Source of the DNA: an uncultured Aquimarina sp.
GTDB lineage: Bacteria > Bacteroidota > Bacteroidia > Flavobacteriales > Flavobacteriaceae
Direction: 5' to 3'
Assembly (NCBI GenBank): GCA_947495425.1
Contig: CANLYR010000021.1
Coordinates: 1-64,000, forward strand
DNA: 64,000 nucleotides
The position numbers were made by a program, and so were the translations under genes. This document shows positions 18,767-27,712 of this stretch, one piece after another. Below the pieces are notes generated by a model. The model was not told where the DNA came from. It saw only the letters and a list, made by a program, of their open reading frames with translations, and did not search any database. Numbering within the stretch: position 1 is the stretch's first letter; each line of letters starts with the position of its first letter.

Positions 18767-20110
18767 ATGCGACTCTTCAACTTTTTTACCAGAAAGATTT
18801 TTCCAATTTTATTAGTGAACTTCATTGGAATACTGGGCTATAGTATTGTGATTCCTATTCTGATATTTATTGTTATTGATTTAGGCGGAAATGGTTTTGT
18901 TTATGGAATATTGGGGTCGATGTACCCTTTTTTTCAGCTTATAGGCGCTCCTATCTTAGGTAGATTATCAGACAGGATAGGTAGAAAAAAAGTTTTGATC
19001 ATGAGTCAGGCAGGAACATTTATAGCCTGGCTTCTTTTTTTACTTGCTTTTATATTGCCTAAAACTACAGTATGGGCATCAGATTCAGAATTTACAGGAA
19101 GTTATGTGATGACATTGCCACTAATTTTACTCTTTGTAGCTAGAATTTTTGACGGTTTTACAGGAGGAAATGTTTCTGTTGCAAATGCCTACTTATCCGA
19201 TGTTTCTACCGATGAGGATAGAGATAAAAACTTTGGAATGATGGGAGCTTCAACAAGTCTTGGATTTGTTCTCGGTCCTGCAGTAGCAGGAATATTAGCA
19301 TCTACTTTTTTAGGAGAAGCATTACCAATCATGTTAGCAGCGATTATATCATTGATTGCAATCTTTGTAATCATTTTACGACTTCCAGAAAGCAATCCGT
19401 GTGTAGTTGATACAGGTAGTCTTGGTGTTAAGTCATTCAGGCGTTTTTTTCAGGTAGAACACAAAGAATGTTATACAGATAGTCCAGAAGAAAACACTAA
19501 TACAATAACATTTTGGAGCATTCTAAAACTAGAAGGAATCCCATTATTATACACCATATATTTCTTCACTTTTCTGGGTTTCAGTCTTTTTTATGCAGGC
19601 TTACCGATTTATGCATCAACCGTTTTAGAATGGTCAGCATCAGAGCTTGGTGTGTTTTTGGCGTACTCTAGTATTATCATGATTTTGGTACAAGGTCCTT
19701 TGTTATCATATCTTTCCGGAAAAGTGTCCAACATTTTTTTTATCACTATTGGATCCGTTTTATTGGCATTAAGTTTTTACCTGCTTTCTATTTCTAATCT
19801 CATCATTCTCTATGTTGCTAATACGTTATTATCATTAGGAAATGGGTTAATGTGGCCTAATTTTTTATCAATGTTATCAAAAACCGGAACACCAAGAATG
19901 CAAGGGACTATTCAGGGATATGGCAATAGTATGGGAAGCTTTGCCAGTATTTTTGGGTTAATTTTGGGTGGTCTTCTTTTTGAGCGTATACAAACCGGAG
20001 TTTTTATAGTTGCGGCAATTTTATTTTTATTAATCGCTATGCTTGTACTCCTGACGAATTCTAAAATCTTCAAAACTTCAAAGCATTTAGAAACAGCTAC
20101 ACGATCCTGA
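18767..20110 (+). CDS. Major facilitator superfamily transporter
   Basis: 447 residues with about 12 membrane segments. Motif A between segments 2 and 3 is GRLSDRIGRKKVL (about 65-77), as in the TetA/DHA1 drug:proton antiporter group, and GPAVAGILAS matches motif C of antiporters. A cytosolic loop (about 210-245) precedes the second half. Substrate not predictable; export of a small compound is likely. Its 3' end overlaps the convergent next gene by 24 bases. Confidence 0.88.
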   Translation: MRLFNFFTRKIFPILLVNFIGILGYSIVIPILIFIVIDLGGNGFVYGILGSMYPFFQLIGAPILGRLSDRIGRKKVLIMSQAGTFIAWLLFLLAFILPKTTVWASDSEFTGSYVMTLPLILLFVARIFDGFTGGNVSVANAYLSDVSTDEDRDKNFGMMGASTSLGFVLGPAVAGILASTFLGEALPIMLAAIISLIAIFVIILRLPESNPCVVDTGSLGVKSFRRFFQVEHKECYTDSPEENTNTITFWSILKLEGIPLLYTIYFFTFLGFSLFYAGLPIYASTVLEWSASELGVFLAYSSIIMILVQGPLLSYLSGKVSNIFFITIGSVLLALSFYLLSISNLIILYVANTLLSLGNGLMWPNFLSMLSKTGTPRMQGTIQGYGNSMGSFASIFGLILGGLLFERIQTGVFIVAAILFLLIAMLVLLTNSKIFKTSKHLETATRS

Positions 20111-20692
20111 GTTTTCTAATCTAAAAATCAATCCGATATTAAGTTGTAAATAACCATTTTTTGATCCCGTAACTCCTTTTTTTGCTATTGCTTGCGTATT
20201 GATTCTTACTTGTTCACTCATAAACCAGTTGATACCTGCACCAACATTAAGTGAAATACTTTCAGATGAATTATATAATGTAACTCCAGGTCCGGCAGTT
20301 ATATATCCTTCATATATAGCTCTGCGTGGATTGAGCCAACGATTGGTGATATAATATTTTAAATGAGTATCAATAGCAATTAGGTTAATATCTTCTTCTA
20401 AAACCTGCGCGTTTACTATTTTCCCTGTGAGTTGTGTGTTGAAGTTGATCCTTCCTTCAATACCAAAATCATATTTAAATCTTTTTTCGATCGAAATTGA
20501 AACCGGAACATGGTAATGGTAGGTGCCTTGGATATCATAGAGATTCTGAATATCTTCTAAAGAATCATTGATCAAATTGATACCTACTCCCAAAATCCAT
20601 GGATTCTCACCGTTGTTATACTGACTATACCCCTTGATGTTACTGCAAAAAACAAACAAGAGTATTGCCAATAATGCCTTATGCAAGCCCAT
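20087..20692 (-). CDS. Predicted outer-membrane beta-barrel protein
   Basis: 201 residues with a signal peptide (about 1-21, ending NIKGYSQ). The mature part shows alternating beta strands ending in aromatic residues (NPWILGVGINLINDS, FDIGIEGRINFNTQ, LNVGAGINWFMSEQVRINTQAIAKK, YLQLNIGLIFRLE) as in small 8-strand barrels. It ends GSCSCF; the last codons overlap the 3' end of the MFS gene on the other strand. Function unknown. Confidence 0.75.
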   Translation of the reverse strand: MGLHKALLAILLFVFCSNIKGYSQYNNGENPWILGVGINLINDSLEDIQNLYDIQGTYHYHVPVSISIEKRFKYDFGIEGRINFNTQLTGKIVNAQVLEEDINLIAIDTHLKYYITNRWLNPRRAIYEGYITAGPGVTLYNSSESISLNVGAGINWFMSEQVRINTQAIAKKGVTGSKNGYLQLNIGLIFRLENSGSCSCF

Positions 20693-20855
20693 AAATAGAC
20701 AATATTAAAATTAATGGTCAAATTTATTTTTCTTGTGTCTAAATTATGTTCTCATTCAATTTTAAAACTACTGCATTCACATTATTATATAATAGATGGT
20801 TACTAATCTAAGCAATTCTATACTTCAAATTTTGTACCATGCAGTACCATGATTT

Positions 20856-21311
20856 TTACGGAATTGGTAAATATGAAAAATCTTTAACCTCAGTCATAAC
20901 AAACGAACTTTGTACTTTAGAAATATTTTCTAGCGAAGCCAATTTGTTTGAAAGAAAATCCTGGTATCGCTCCATATCTTCTGCGTAGATTTTAATTAAA
21001 TAATCAAACATCCCAGCAACGTGATAGCACGCTACAACTTCAGGAAATTGTTGAATGTCTTTTTCAAATTTTTTAAGATAATCGGTTTGGTGAAGGTTTA
21101 AAGTTACATTACAAAACACCATTAATTGTAATCCAATTTTTTTGCGATCAAGAATAGCTTTATACGATTTTATATATCCCTCACGCTCCAGTTTCTTTAC
21201 ACGTTCAAATATTGGAGTGGTGGTAAGGTGTAAACGCTCTGCAATCTCTTTGATCGTTATTTTTCCGTCTTTTTGAAGTAAAAGTACTATAGACCTATCT
21301 ATTTTATCCAT
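20856..21311 (-). CDS. Lrp/AsnC-family transcriptional regulator
   Basis: 151 residues: helix-turn-helix near the start (ITIKEIAERLHLTTTPIFERVKKLEREGYIKSYKAIL, about 17-53) and a RAM ligand domain (VACYHVAGMFDYLIKIYAED). Lrp proteins sense amino acids. It faces the Cys/Met-metabolism enzyme gene across 134 bases containing the palindrome AGAATAAAATTCT (21351-21363), so it probably controls that gene in response to an amino acid. Confidence 0.92.
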   Translation of the reverse strand: MDKIDRSIVLLLQKDGKITIKEIAERLHLTTTPIFERVKKLEREGYIKSYKAILDRKKIGLQLMVFCNVTLNLHQTDYLKKFEKDIQQFPEVVACYHVAGMFDYLIKIYAEDMERYQDFLSNKLASLENISKVQSSFVMTEVKDFSYLPIP

Positions 21312-21350
21312 ATTTTTTTTCTAAGTGAGTCAACATCATGCGTTAAAAAT

Positions 21351-21363
21351 AGAATAAAATTCT
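21351..21363. promoter_or_regulatory. Candidate Lrp operator
   Basis: AGAAT-AAA-ATTCT, a 5-base-arm palindrome between the divergent Lrp and PLP-enzyme genes; a related TTATTCT lies nearby at about 21388. Position and symmetry suggest an Lrp site; not proved. Confidence 0.4.
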
Positions 21364-21445
21364 TTTTAAAAGGTATATTATTATTTTTTATTCTAAATTA
21401 TATAGTTACTATGGTTTTTAATTCTTTTGTGAGTACTTTTAAATC

Positions 21446-22729
21446 ATGAAAAAACATGACTTCAACCCAGAAAGCTTAATGATGACCTATGGTTACAAAC
21501 CAGAGTTATCTGAAGGAGCAATAAAATGTCCAATATTTCAAACCTCTACTTTTGTTTTTAAAACAGCAGAAGAGGGGAAAGCCTTTTTTGAGTTGGCCTA
21601 CGGTTTGCGAGAGAAAGCTGAAAAAGAAGAGTTGGGGCTCATTTATAGTAGGATTAATAACCCCAATCTAGAGATATTAGAAAATCGCCTTTGCCTTTGG
21701 GACAAAGCAGACGACTGCGCTATTTTTGAAAGTGGGATGTCTGCTATAAGTACCGTCTTATTAGAATTTTTAAAACCTGGAGACTTACTAGTTTATAGCA
21801 ATCCGCTATATGGTGGTACGGATCATTTTATTCATCATTTTTTAGATAAAATTGGAGTCCATACGCTAGGAGTGATGCCTGATCAAAGCATGGATGAGGT
21901 GACTCAAAAGATTAAAGATTCTGGTAAAGCCGATAGATTAGCTATGATTTTTATGGAAACTCCAGCCAATCCAACTAATGATATTGTTGATATTGAAAAG
22001 TTTAGTCAGATTGCAAAACAGTTTAGTACCGAAGAAAGAAAAGCTTTGGTCGCCGTTGATAATACGTATATGGGTCCCTTATGGCAACACCCATTACAAT
22101 GTGGTGCAGATTTAGTGCTATATTCTGCAACCAAATATATTGGTGGTCATAGTGATTTAATTGCAGGTGCCGTTTTGGGGAATGCAGCATTAATGGGTAG
22201 AGTAAAAACATTGCGCACCTTTTTAGGAAATATGGTTAGTCCACATACGGCTTGGCTACTGCTTAGAAGTTTAGAAACGTTAAAAGTGCGTATGGATCAA
22301 CAAACCAAGAATGCACAAATGGTTGCCGATTATCTGGATAACCATGCTAAAGTTGAAAAGGTATACTACCTGGGATTATTAAAAGAAGGAACAGCGTCGC
22401 ATACAACATATCAAAAACAATGTTCTGCTCCAGGGGCAATGGTTTCTTTTGATATTGTTGGCGGAGAAAAAGAAGCATTTATGTTTTTGAATAACCTAAA
22501 GTTAATGAAGCTTGCGGTTAGTTTGGGAGGAACAGAAAGTTTGGCAGAGCATCCTAAGACGATGACACATGCCGGGGTTGATATAGAGCAGATGCAACGA
22601 ATGAAAATTACCGACCAATTAGTACGTTTATCGATTGGCGTAGAGCATGCTAAGGATTTAATATGGGATTTAGAACAGGCTTTAGAAAAAGTAGAAGTTG
22701 ATTCTGCACTAGAGTTAAAAGCAGGGTAA
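21446..22729 (+). CDS. Cys/Met-metabolism PLP enzyme (cystathionine gamma-synthase/methionine gamma-lyase family)
   Basis: 427 residues of the trans-sulfuration PLP family. Visible are the N-terminal FQTSTFVFKTAEEGKAFFE, LGLIYSRINNPNLEILENRL with the Tyr/Arg that bind PLP phosphate of the partner subunit, MFMETPANPTNDIVDI and LYSATKYIGGHSDLIAGAVLG with the Schiff-base lysine in SATKY. The family includes cystathionine gamma-synthase, cystathionine gamma-lyase and methionine gamma-lyase; sequence alone does not settle which. A divergent Lrp gene supports a role in amino-acid breakdown or sulfur amino acid balance. A terminator follows at 22756-22792. Confidence 0.9.
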   Translation: MKKHDFNPESLMMTYGYKPELSEGAIKCPIFQTSTFVFKTAEEGKAFFELAYGLREKAEKEELGLIYSRINNPNLEILENRLCLWDKADDCAIFESGMSAISTVLLEFLKPGDLLVYSNPLYGGTDHFIHHFLDKIGVHTLGVMPDQSMDEVTQKIKDSGKADRLAMIFMETPANPTNDIVDIEKFSQIAKQFSTEERKALVAVDNTYMGPLWQHPLQCGADLVLYSATKYIGGHSDLIAGAVLGNAALMGRVKTLRTFLGNMVSPHTAWLLLRSLETLKVRMDQQTKNAQMVADYLDNHAKVEKVYYLGLLKEGTASHTTYQKQCSAPGAMVSFDIVGGEKEAFMFLNNLKLMKLAVSLGGTESLAEHPKTMTHAGVDIEQMQRMKITDQLVRLSIGVEHAKDLIWDLEQALEKVEVDSALELKAG

Positions 22730-22755
22730 ATGTTATAATTTTTTGAATATAGAAT

Positions 22756-22792
22756 AGAAGCACAGTTGATTTTCAGCTGTGCTTTTTGGCAC
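22756..22792 (+). terminator. Rho-independent terminator
   Basis: AGCACAGTTGATTTTCAGCT GTGCTTTTT: AGCACAG/CTGTGCT arms with a T-run, 27 bases after the PLP enzyme stop. Confidence 0.8.
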
Positions 22793-22951
22793 AGGCTATC
22801 TTCAATCTATTATTAGGGTTTCTAAACTTTTAGCGATTAGGGAGAATAACTAGGTGAAAATGGGGTTTTTCCCCGTTGTGAAGTGTAGGTTGTTAAGGTA
22901 ACTTTGTATTATTAATATTTAGGAAATTTATAACCCTTATATACAGAAATC
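22793..22951. other. Leader-like intergenic region with GGGG/CCCC hairpin
   Basis: No large gene. Contains GGGAGAATAACTAGGTGAAAAT followed by GGGGTTTTTCCCC (about 22862-22874), a compact hairpin, and TAACTTTGTATTATTAATAT; then a very short open frame at 22952. The stretch looks like a structured leader but I cannot name it. Confidence 0.35.
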
Positions 22952-23038
22952 ATGAACATATTTGGTATTAATTTTAGCGTTGTTTTAAAATTTGTGAAAG
23001 AACTTCCAGGAGCGAGTAGTCACGCAATCCATAGATAA
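22952..23038 (+). CDS. Possible 28-residue peptide
   Basis: ATG frame of 28 codons, MNIFGINFSVVLKFVKELPG followed by ASSHAIHR. It has a hydrophobic first half and follows the structured leader-like region. No homologue recognised; could be chance. Confidence 0.25.
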   Translation: MNIFGINFSVVLKFVKELPGASSHAIHR

Positions 23039-23162
23039 TAGAGAGAATAATTATAACAAATTTGTTCGAGCATTATTTTTTTTGGAAATTAAATTTGCCT
23101 GGAAAAATAGAAAATTCGCATTGTATATAATATGGATTTTTTCATGATAATGTATACCATAG

Positions 23163-23609
23163 CTATTTTTTATTCTCCTCAATATCTTCGGGTTTTACTC
23201 TTTTGGCTTCAAAAGTTTTAAACAGGATACTTTTATAAGCTCTTATATAACATATATCCTTATTGTCATCGTTAATCCAGACTTTAACGGTATAGCTTTT
23301 TCCACTATCAGCATTGTATATTGTTCCACCAGATAATACTCCATCTTCATATTTCAGTTTATCTAGGATATTCATCCCTAATAAGGGTCGATTTTGTAGT
23401 TTTTTTATTGGATTTTTATTGTCAAGACCATTAAGATTAGATATAGGATGCTCTGCTCGTTTATAAATTTTACCAAAGAAATGATCTCCATCTTTATAGA
23501 TTTCAATAATTGATCCTCCTTTGATTTGCCATCTTCCGATGTAGGTGTCAGAATTTACAGAAGGAGGTATAATAAGAAAAGATATAGCAACAAGAAAGAT
23601 GTATTTCAT
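23163..23609 (-). CDS. DUF2147 family secreted protein
   Basis: 148 residues with a signal peptide (about 1-20). The mature part starts DTYIGRWQIKGGSIIEIYKDGDHFFGKIYKR, the GxW...I.I...G..F.G.I pattern of DUF2147, and continues with PLLGMNILDKLKYEDGVLSGGTIYNADSGKSYTVKVWI, again characteristic (GG.IYdp.nGktY). ATGs at 23615 and 23609 both fit. DUF2147 proteins are lipocalin-like periplasmic or outer-membrane proteins of unknown role. An antisense-free stand-alone gene. Confidence 0.85.
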   Translation of the reverse strand: MKYIFLVAISFLIIPPSVNSDTYIGRWQIKGGSIIEIYKDGDHFFGKIYKRAEHPISNLNGLDNKNPIKKLQNRPLLGMNILDKLKYEDGVLSGGTIYNADSGKSYTVKVWINDDNKDICYIRAYKSILFKTFEAKRVKPEDIEENKK

Positions 23610-23681
23610 TAACATAAATTTACCAATTATACAATTTTTATATTGATAATACTATTAATGATTCATTATGATATGAACAAA

Positions 23682-23715
23682 AAACCTCACAAGTTTTTAA
23701 AAACTTGTGAGGTTT
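23682..23715 (-). terminator. Rho-independent terminator of fumC
   Basis: Perfect 17-base arms AAACCTCACAAGTTTTT and AAAAACTTGTGAGGTTT with no loop, 28 bases past the fumC stop. Could work both ways. Confidence 0.8.
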
Positions 23716-23743
23716 AGTAGTGTTATAGACTCTTGTATATAAT

Positions 23744-25141
23744 TTATTTTAGACTACCTACCATATCTTCGGGTTTTACCCATTCTTCAAATTCGTCTTC
23801 GGTAACATAACCCAAAGCAACTGCTTCTTGCTTAAGTGTAGTGCCGTTTTTATGAGCGGTATTAGCAATTTCTGCCGCTTTGTAATATCCAATTTTGGTA
23901 TTTAAGGCAGTAACTAACATTAAAGAGTTGTTTAGTAACTCGGTAATTCGTTTTTGATTTGGTGCTATACCTTGTGCACAATGCTCATCAAAAGAAACAC
24001 AGGCATCACCAATAAGTTGAGCACTATGAAGTAAGTTGGAAGCCATAACAGGTTTGAATACATTAAGTTCAAAATGTCCTTGCATTCCACCTACATTAAT
24101 CGCTACATCATTACCTAATACTTGAGCACATACCATAGTTAAAGCTTCACATTGTGTAGGGTTTACTTTTCCAGGCATAATTGAACTACCAGGTTCGTTT
24201 GCAGGGATAATAAGCTCACCAATACCACTTCTGGGTCCAGAAGCTAGCATACGAATATCGTTTCCTATTTTATTCAAAGAAACTGCCAATTGTTTTAATG
24301 CCCCATGGGTTTCAACAAAAGCATCATGCGCTGCCAATGCTTCGAACTTATTTTCTGCAGTTATAAATGGTAAACTGGTAAACTGTGCAATAAATTCTGA
24401 AACTCGTTTTGCATATCCCCTAGGTGTATTTAATCCGGTACCAACAGCAGTTCCTCCCAGGGCTAATTCGCCCATGTGTGGTAATGTGTTCTCTAGGGCT
24501 TTTAATCCATGATCTAATTGAGAAACATATCCAGATAGTTCTTGTCCGATAGTTAGGGGAGTGGCATCCATAAAATGCGTGCGACCAATCTTAACTACAT
24601 TCTTAAACTGTTCTGATTTTTTCTTCAGCGTATCTCTTAATTGCGTTACTCCGGGAATAGTTACTTCTACTATCTTTTTATAAGCAGCAATATGCATCCC
24701 AGTAGGAAAAGTATCATTAGAGGATTGTGATTTGTTTACATCATCATTGGGTAATAACGTTTTTTCTCCTTCACCAATAGTTTTACCCGCTAATTGATGT
24801 GCTCTGTTGGCAATGACCTCATTTACATTCATGTTACTCTGCGTACCAGAACCAGTTTGCCAAATTACTAAAGGAAATTGATCATCGTGTTTTCCCTCTA
24901 ATATCTCATCACATACTTGTGAAATCAGATCTCTTTTCTCTATAGGTAATGCTCCTAATTCGCAGTTTGTATATGCAGCTGCTTTTTTTAGGTAAGCAAA
25001 ACCATAAACGATTTCTAAGGGCATAGAACCTGAAGCTCCAATTCTAAAATTATTTCTAGAGCGCTCAGTTTGAGCTCCCCAAAGTTTATCTGCCGGCACT
25101 TTTACCTCGCCCATTGTATCTTTTTCTATTCTATATTGCAT
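23744..25141 (-). CDS. fumC: Class II fumarate hydratase
   Basis: 465 residues of the fumarase/aspartase superfamily; converts fumarate to L-malate in the TCA cycle. It has the signature [15 protein letters not shown] (about 316-330), the N-terminal [49 protein letters not shown], and [12 protein letters not shown]. Length equals that of E. coli FumC. The start gives [22 protein letters not shown] -7 element lies at 25172-25179 on the minus strand, 30 bases before the start. Confidence 0.96.
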   Translation of the reverse strand: MQYRIEKDTMGEVKVPADKLWGAQTERSRNNFRIGASGSMPLEIVYGFAYLKKAAAYTNCELGALPIEKRDLISQVCDEILEGKHDDQFPLVIWQTGSGTQSNMNVNEVIANRAHQLAGKTIGEGEKTLLPNDDVNKSQSSNDTFPTGMHIAAYKKIVEVTIPGVTQLRDTLKKKSEQFKNVVKIGRTHFMDATPLTIGQELSGYVSQLDHGLKALENTLPHMGELALGGTAVGTGLNTPRGYAKRVSEFIAQFTSLPFITAENKFEALAAHDAFVETHGALKQLAVSLNKIGNDIRMLASGPRSGIGELIIPANEPGSSIMPGKVNPTQCEALTMVCAQVLGNDVAINVGGMQGHFELNVFKPVMASNLLHSAQLIGDACVSFDEHCAQGIAPNQKRITELLNNSLMLVTALNTKIGYYKAAEIANTAHKNGTTLKQEAVALGYVTEDEFEEWVKPEDMVGSLK

Positions 25142-25171
25142 AGCTGTGATGATTTGTTTTTTTTAAGAATG

Positions 25172-25179
25172 CAAATTTA
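25172..25179 (-). promoter_or_regulatory. Bacteroidetes -7 promoter element of fumC
   Basis: Minus-strand TAAATTTG fits TAnnTTTG. No clear -33 TTTG was found. Confidence 0.4.
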
Positions 25180-25271
25180 AGCATTTGCCGCGCTATTTCT
25201 GAACATAGGACTTCTTTTTTGGGATATTTATTTAGATTAAAATAGATTTTTAAAATAATTTATAGTTCTAC

Positions 25272-25302
25272 TATGACATATAAATTAGACTTGTTATCTT
25301 TG
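25272..25302 (+). promoter_or_regulatory. Probable promoter of the 57-residue membrane protein gene
   Basis: TATCTTTG at 25295-25302 fits the -7 consensus, with TATG 19 bases upstream in the place of the -33 TTTG. The ATG is 26 bases downstream. Confidence 0.5.
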
Positions 25303-25328
25303 TCAAAATTGAAAATTAGAATATTATT

Positions 25329-25502
25329 ATGTTTGAATTTGATCAGTATCTTGGCTTTTTAGCGTTTTTGACAATCCTTACTATCGGTTTTTGGTTAATG
25401 ATCTTTTTGTTAACCTTTGTAGTGCCGTATTGGATTATTGGTGCTAATATCGAAAATTTTAAAATGTGGAGAGAAAAACGCAAGGCTGCTAGACAGGCAT
25501 AG
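25329..25502 (+). CDS. 57-residue single-pass membrane protein
   Basis: A small gene too short for usual ORF thresholds. Residues 1-8 MFEFDQYL, one long hydrophobic segment (about 9-39: GFLAFLTILTIGFWLMIFLL then TFVVPYWIIG) and a basic cytosolic tail KMWREKRKAARQ. Evidence that it is real: a good -7 element at 25295-25302, a strong terminator right after the stop (25523-25560) and a clean stop-to-terminator layout. The charge pattern places the basic tail in the cytosol. No family recognised; no partner gene adjacent. Confidence 0.7.
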   Translation: MFEFDQYLGFLAFLTILTIGFWLMIFLLTFVVPYWIIGANIENFKMWREKRKAARQA

Positions 25503-25522
25503 TAACGTATCAATATATATTG

Positions 25523-25560
25523 AAAAGGAAGGTTAATTTTAGTTAACCTTCCTTTTTTTG
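25523..25560 (+). terminator. Rho-independent terminator
   Basis: AAGGAAGGTTAA / TTAACCTTCCTT arms with loop TTTTAG and a T-run, 20 bases past the 57-residue gene. Confidence 0.85.
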
Positions 25561-26057
25561 TTTAGAAAAATACGATTTCACTTTCAATATTCATCATCAT
25601 CGTTAAACCCTTTATCAGAACGGTTTTTTATTTTTTTGCCTGAATTTATAGGAAAAAGGTACGGTTTCGGTATTTTTACTCTAGTAGCTTTACACCAAAC
25701 TGTCAAAGCTTGTCTTGAATGTATCGAAGGGTGCTCAAAATCTGACTTCTAACGAACCATTTTTACGTAAGATATTACAATATTGTAGTTGTATAATCGC
25801 CTGGTAGACGTTATCTGGACGGGTTTGGTGGCATTTTAGGCAGTTTTAAGCTAATTTGTGGGAAATTACTGGCTAGATGTACGCTGAAGATGAAAATACA
25901 GCATCTAAATTGATAGGTATTTTTGTTACTATTAAAAGATACAGATTAGTTATAAAAAACCAACTATAAATAAATGTAAACTGGTTCTTAGTATTTATAA
26001 AGCTGGTTTAAAGTATTACCCCTTGGTTTTAACATGGAAATCGGGGAATTATTTGGA
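25561..26057. other. Intergenic DNA without recognisable gene
   Basis: About 500 bases. One short plus-strand frame exists but lacks a plausible start context and protein pattern. A segment near 25698-25740 (CTGTCAAAGCTTGTCTTGAA, TGTATCGAAGGGTGCTC) looks like a decayed dispersed repeat. The DNA otherwise looks like degenerated sequence. Confidence 0.45.
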
Positions 26058-26399
26058 TTAAAGAATATCAATCACTTTTTGAGGAGGTCTACCGATAACA
26101 GCTTTGTTGTTTTTAATAACAATAGGCCTTTCAATAAGTTTAGGGTTTTCTATCATAATCTTAACTAGTTCTAAATCGCTCAACTCCTTGCCCTTAAAAT
26201 TATCTTTCCAGATGGTTTCGTTTTTTCTTACTAATTCTAAGGGAGGAATTCCTAAAAGTTTAATTATTTCGGTTAATTCTTCTTCTGTAGGAGGGGTTTC
26301 TAAATACTTGATTATAGTAAATTCTTCTTTTCGTTCTTCAAGTATAGCGAGAGTCTCTCTTGATTTTCGACATCTTGGATTATGGTATATAGTTGTCAT
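26058..26399 (-). CDS. arsC: ArsC-family arsenate reductase (glutaredoxin type)
   Basis: 113 residues, thioredoxin-fold ArsC/Spx family. MTTIYHNPRCRKSRETLAIL carries the catalytic Cys10 in the NPRCRKSR pattern; the second half has LSDLELVKIMIENPKLIERPIVIKNNKAVIGRPPQKV, the ArsC signature with the arginines that bind arsenate. In the family it reduces arsenate to arsenite with glutathione/glutaredoxin. No arsB or arsR neighbour is present, and many such orphan genes in Bacteroidetes are YfgD-like with untested activity. Confidence 0.88.
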   Translation of the reverse strand: MTTIYHNPRCRKSRETLAILEERKEEFTIIKYLETPPTEEELTEIIKLLGIPPLELVRKNETIWKDNFKGKELSDLELVKIMIENPKLIERPIVIKNNKAVIGRPPQKVIDIL

Positions 26400-26526
26400 G
26401 AAACTTATAAATTTAAAAGGAATACTATAAAGTGATAAATTAAAAATATGATTATTAATATTACTATTATTTTGTGTATAAAAATCTTTGAGTTCGATAC
26501 TAATTATAAAATAATAATTTAATTTC

Positions 26527-26607
26527 CCTCAAACCTCAAACCTCAAACCTCAAACCTCAAACCTCAAACCTCAAACCTCAAACCTCAAACCTCAAACCTC
26601 AAACCTC
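26527..26607. repeat. Heptamer tandem repeat, 11.6 copies of CCTCAAA
   Basis: Eleven perfect copies of CCTCAAA plus CCTC, without a single mismatch. On the minus strand it reads GAGGTTT; the last prfB codons GAG GTT and its TGA stop (26599-26601) are the first repeat unit. Perfect identity marks recent slippage or expansion. Length changes would alter only the 3' untranslated part of prfB and the distance to arsC. Confidence 0.95.
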
Positions 26608-27694
26608 TTTTTGCCCCATCATCATCAGAAAAGCTTTTAGGAATTGATCTATATGACCATCCATTACCGCATCTACATTGCCTGTTTCTTCAGCAGTTCT
26701 TACATCCTTTACCAGTTTGTATGGATGCATTACATAATTACGAATTTGTGATCCCCATTCGATTTTCATTTTAGAAGCTTCAATTTCATCACGTTGCGCA
26801 CGCTGTTTTTGAAGTTCTATTTCAAATAACTGTGATTTGAGCATTTGTAATGCTTTGAGTCTATTTTCTTGTTGGGATCTGGTATCTGAGCACGAAATTT
26901 GTATCCCGGTAGGGAAGTGGGTAAGCTGTACCTTAGTTTCCACTTTGTTTACATTTTGACCACCAGCACCACTTGATCTAGAGGTGATAATTTCATAATC
27001 TGCTGGATTAATGTCTATTTCAATACTGTCATCAGCTAATGGATAAACATATACAGATGCAAAAGAGGTATGTCGTTTAGCATTACTATCAAATGGCGAT
27101 ATACGTACCAATCGATGTACTCCATTTTCTCCTTTGAGCCAACCAAAGGCATACTCACCTTCTATCTCGAGAGTCACAGTTTTTATTCCTGCAACATCAC
27201 CGCCCTGATAGTTTAGTTCTCTAATTTTATAGCCTTGTTTTTCTGCCCACATAAGGTACATACGCATAAGCATACTGGCCCAATCACAACTCTCTGTACC
27301 ACCAGCACCGGCTGTGATTTGTAATACAGCGCTCATGTTATCGCCTTCATCACTAAGCATGTTTTTGAATTCTAAACCTTCAATCAACAATTTCGTATCT
27401 TCATAGCGTTCAGAAACTTCATCTTCTGATGCATCCCCTTCTTTATAAAACTCATAAAGTACTTCGAGGTCATCCACCGAGGTTACTGCTTTCTCATAAT
27501 CCGAAACCCACTTTTTTTCAGCATTTAGGGTTTGCATTAGTTTTTCTGCTTCCTGAGCATTATTCCAGAAATCGGGGGCGTATGTTTTTTCTTCTTGATT
27601 TGTTATTTCGACAAGCTTGGCATCAATGTCAAAGATACCTCCTTAACGCTACCAGGCGCTCTCTAAGATCTTGTAATGTCTCAGTATTAATCAT
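26599..27694 (-). CDS. prfB: Peptide chain release factor 2, with programmed +1 frameshift
   Basis: Release factor 2 recognises UGA and UAA stops and frees the finished protein. The reading frame starts at ATG 27694, runs 21 codons ([21 protein letters not shown]) to an in-frame TGA at 27631-27629, and goes on in the +1 frame from GAC to the end, for 364 residues in all, the normal RF2 length. The frameshift site reads AGGAGGTATCTTTGAC: a Shine-Dalgarno-like AGGAGG, then CTT TGA C, as in the classic autoregulated prfB genes. The stop-recognition SPF motif ([15 protein letters not shown]) and the catalytic GGQ ([14 protein letters not shown]) are both present. Low RF2 slows decoding of TGA and favours the shift. 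A promoter (TTTC-N19-TATTTTTG) lies at 27713-27743. Confidence 0.96.
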
Positions 27695-27712
27695 AATTCA
27701 GTTTATTTATGG

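Noticed and set aside
25558-25752. 64-codon plus-strand frame after the 57-residue gene
   Set aside because: Starts inside the T-run of the terminator and has no protein pattern.
26058-26399. Arsenic resistance operon
   Set aside because: arsC stands alone; the ArsR-family gene at 46429 is 20 kb away with other partners.
26599-27537. prfB as a truncated or frameshifted pseudogene
   Set aside because: The upstream codons and the AGGAGG-TATCTTTGAC site show the normal programmed frameshift.
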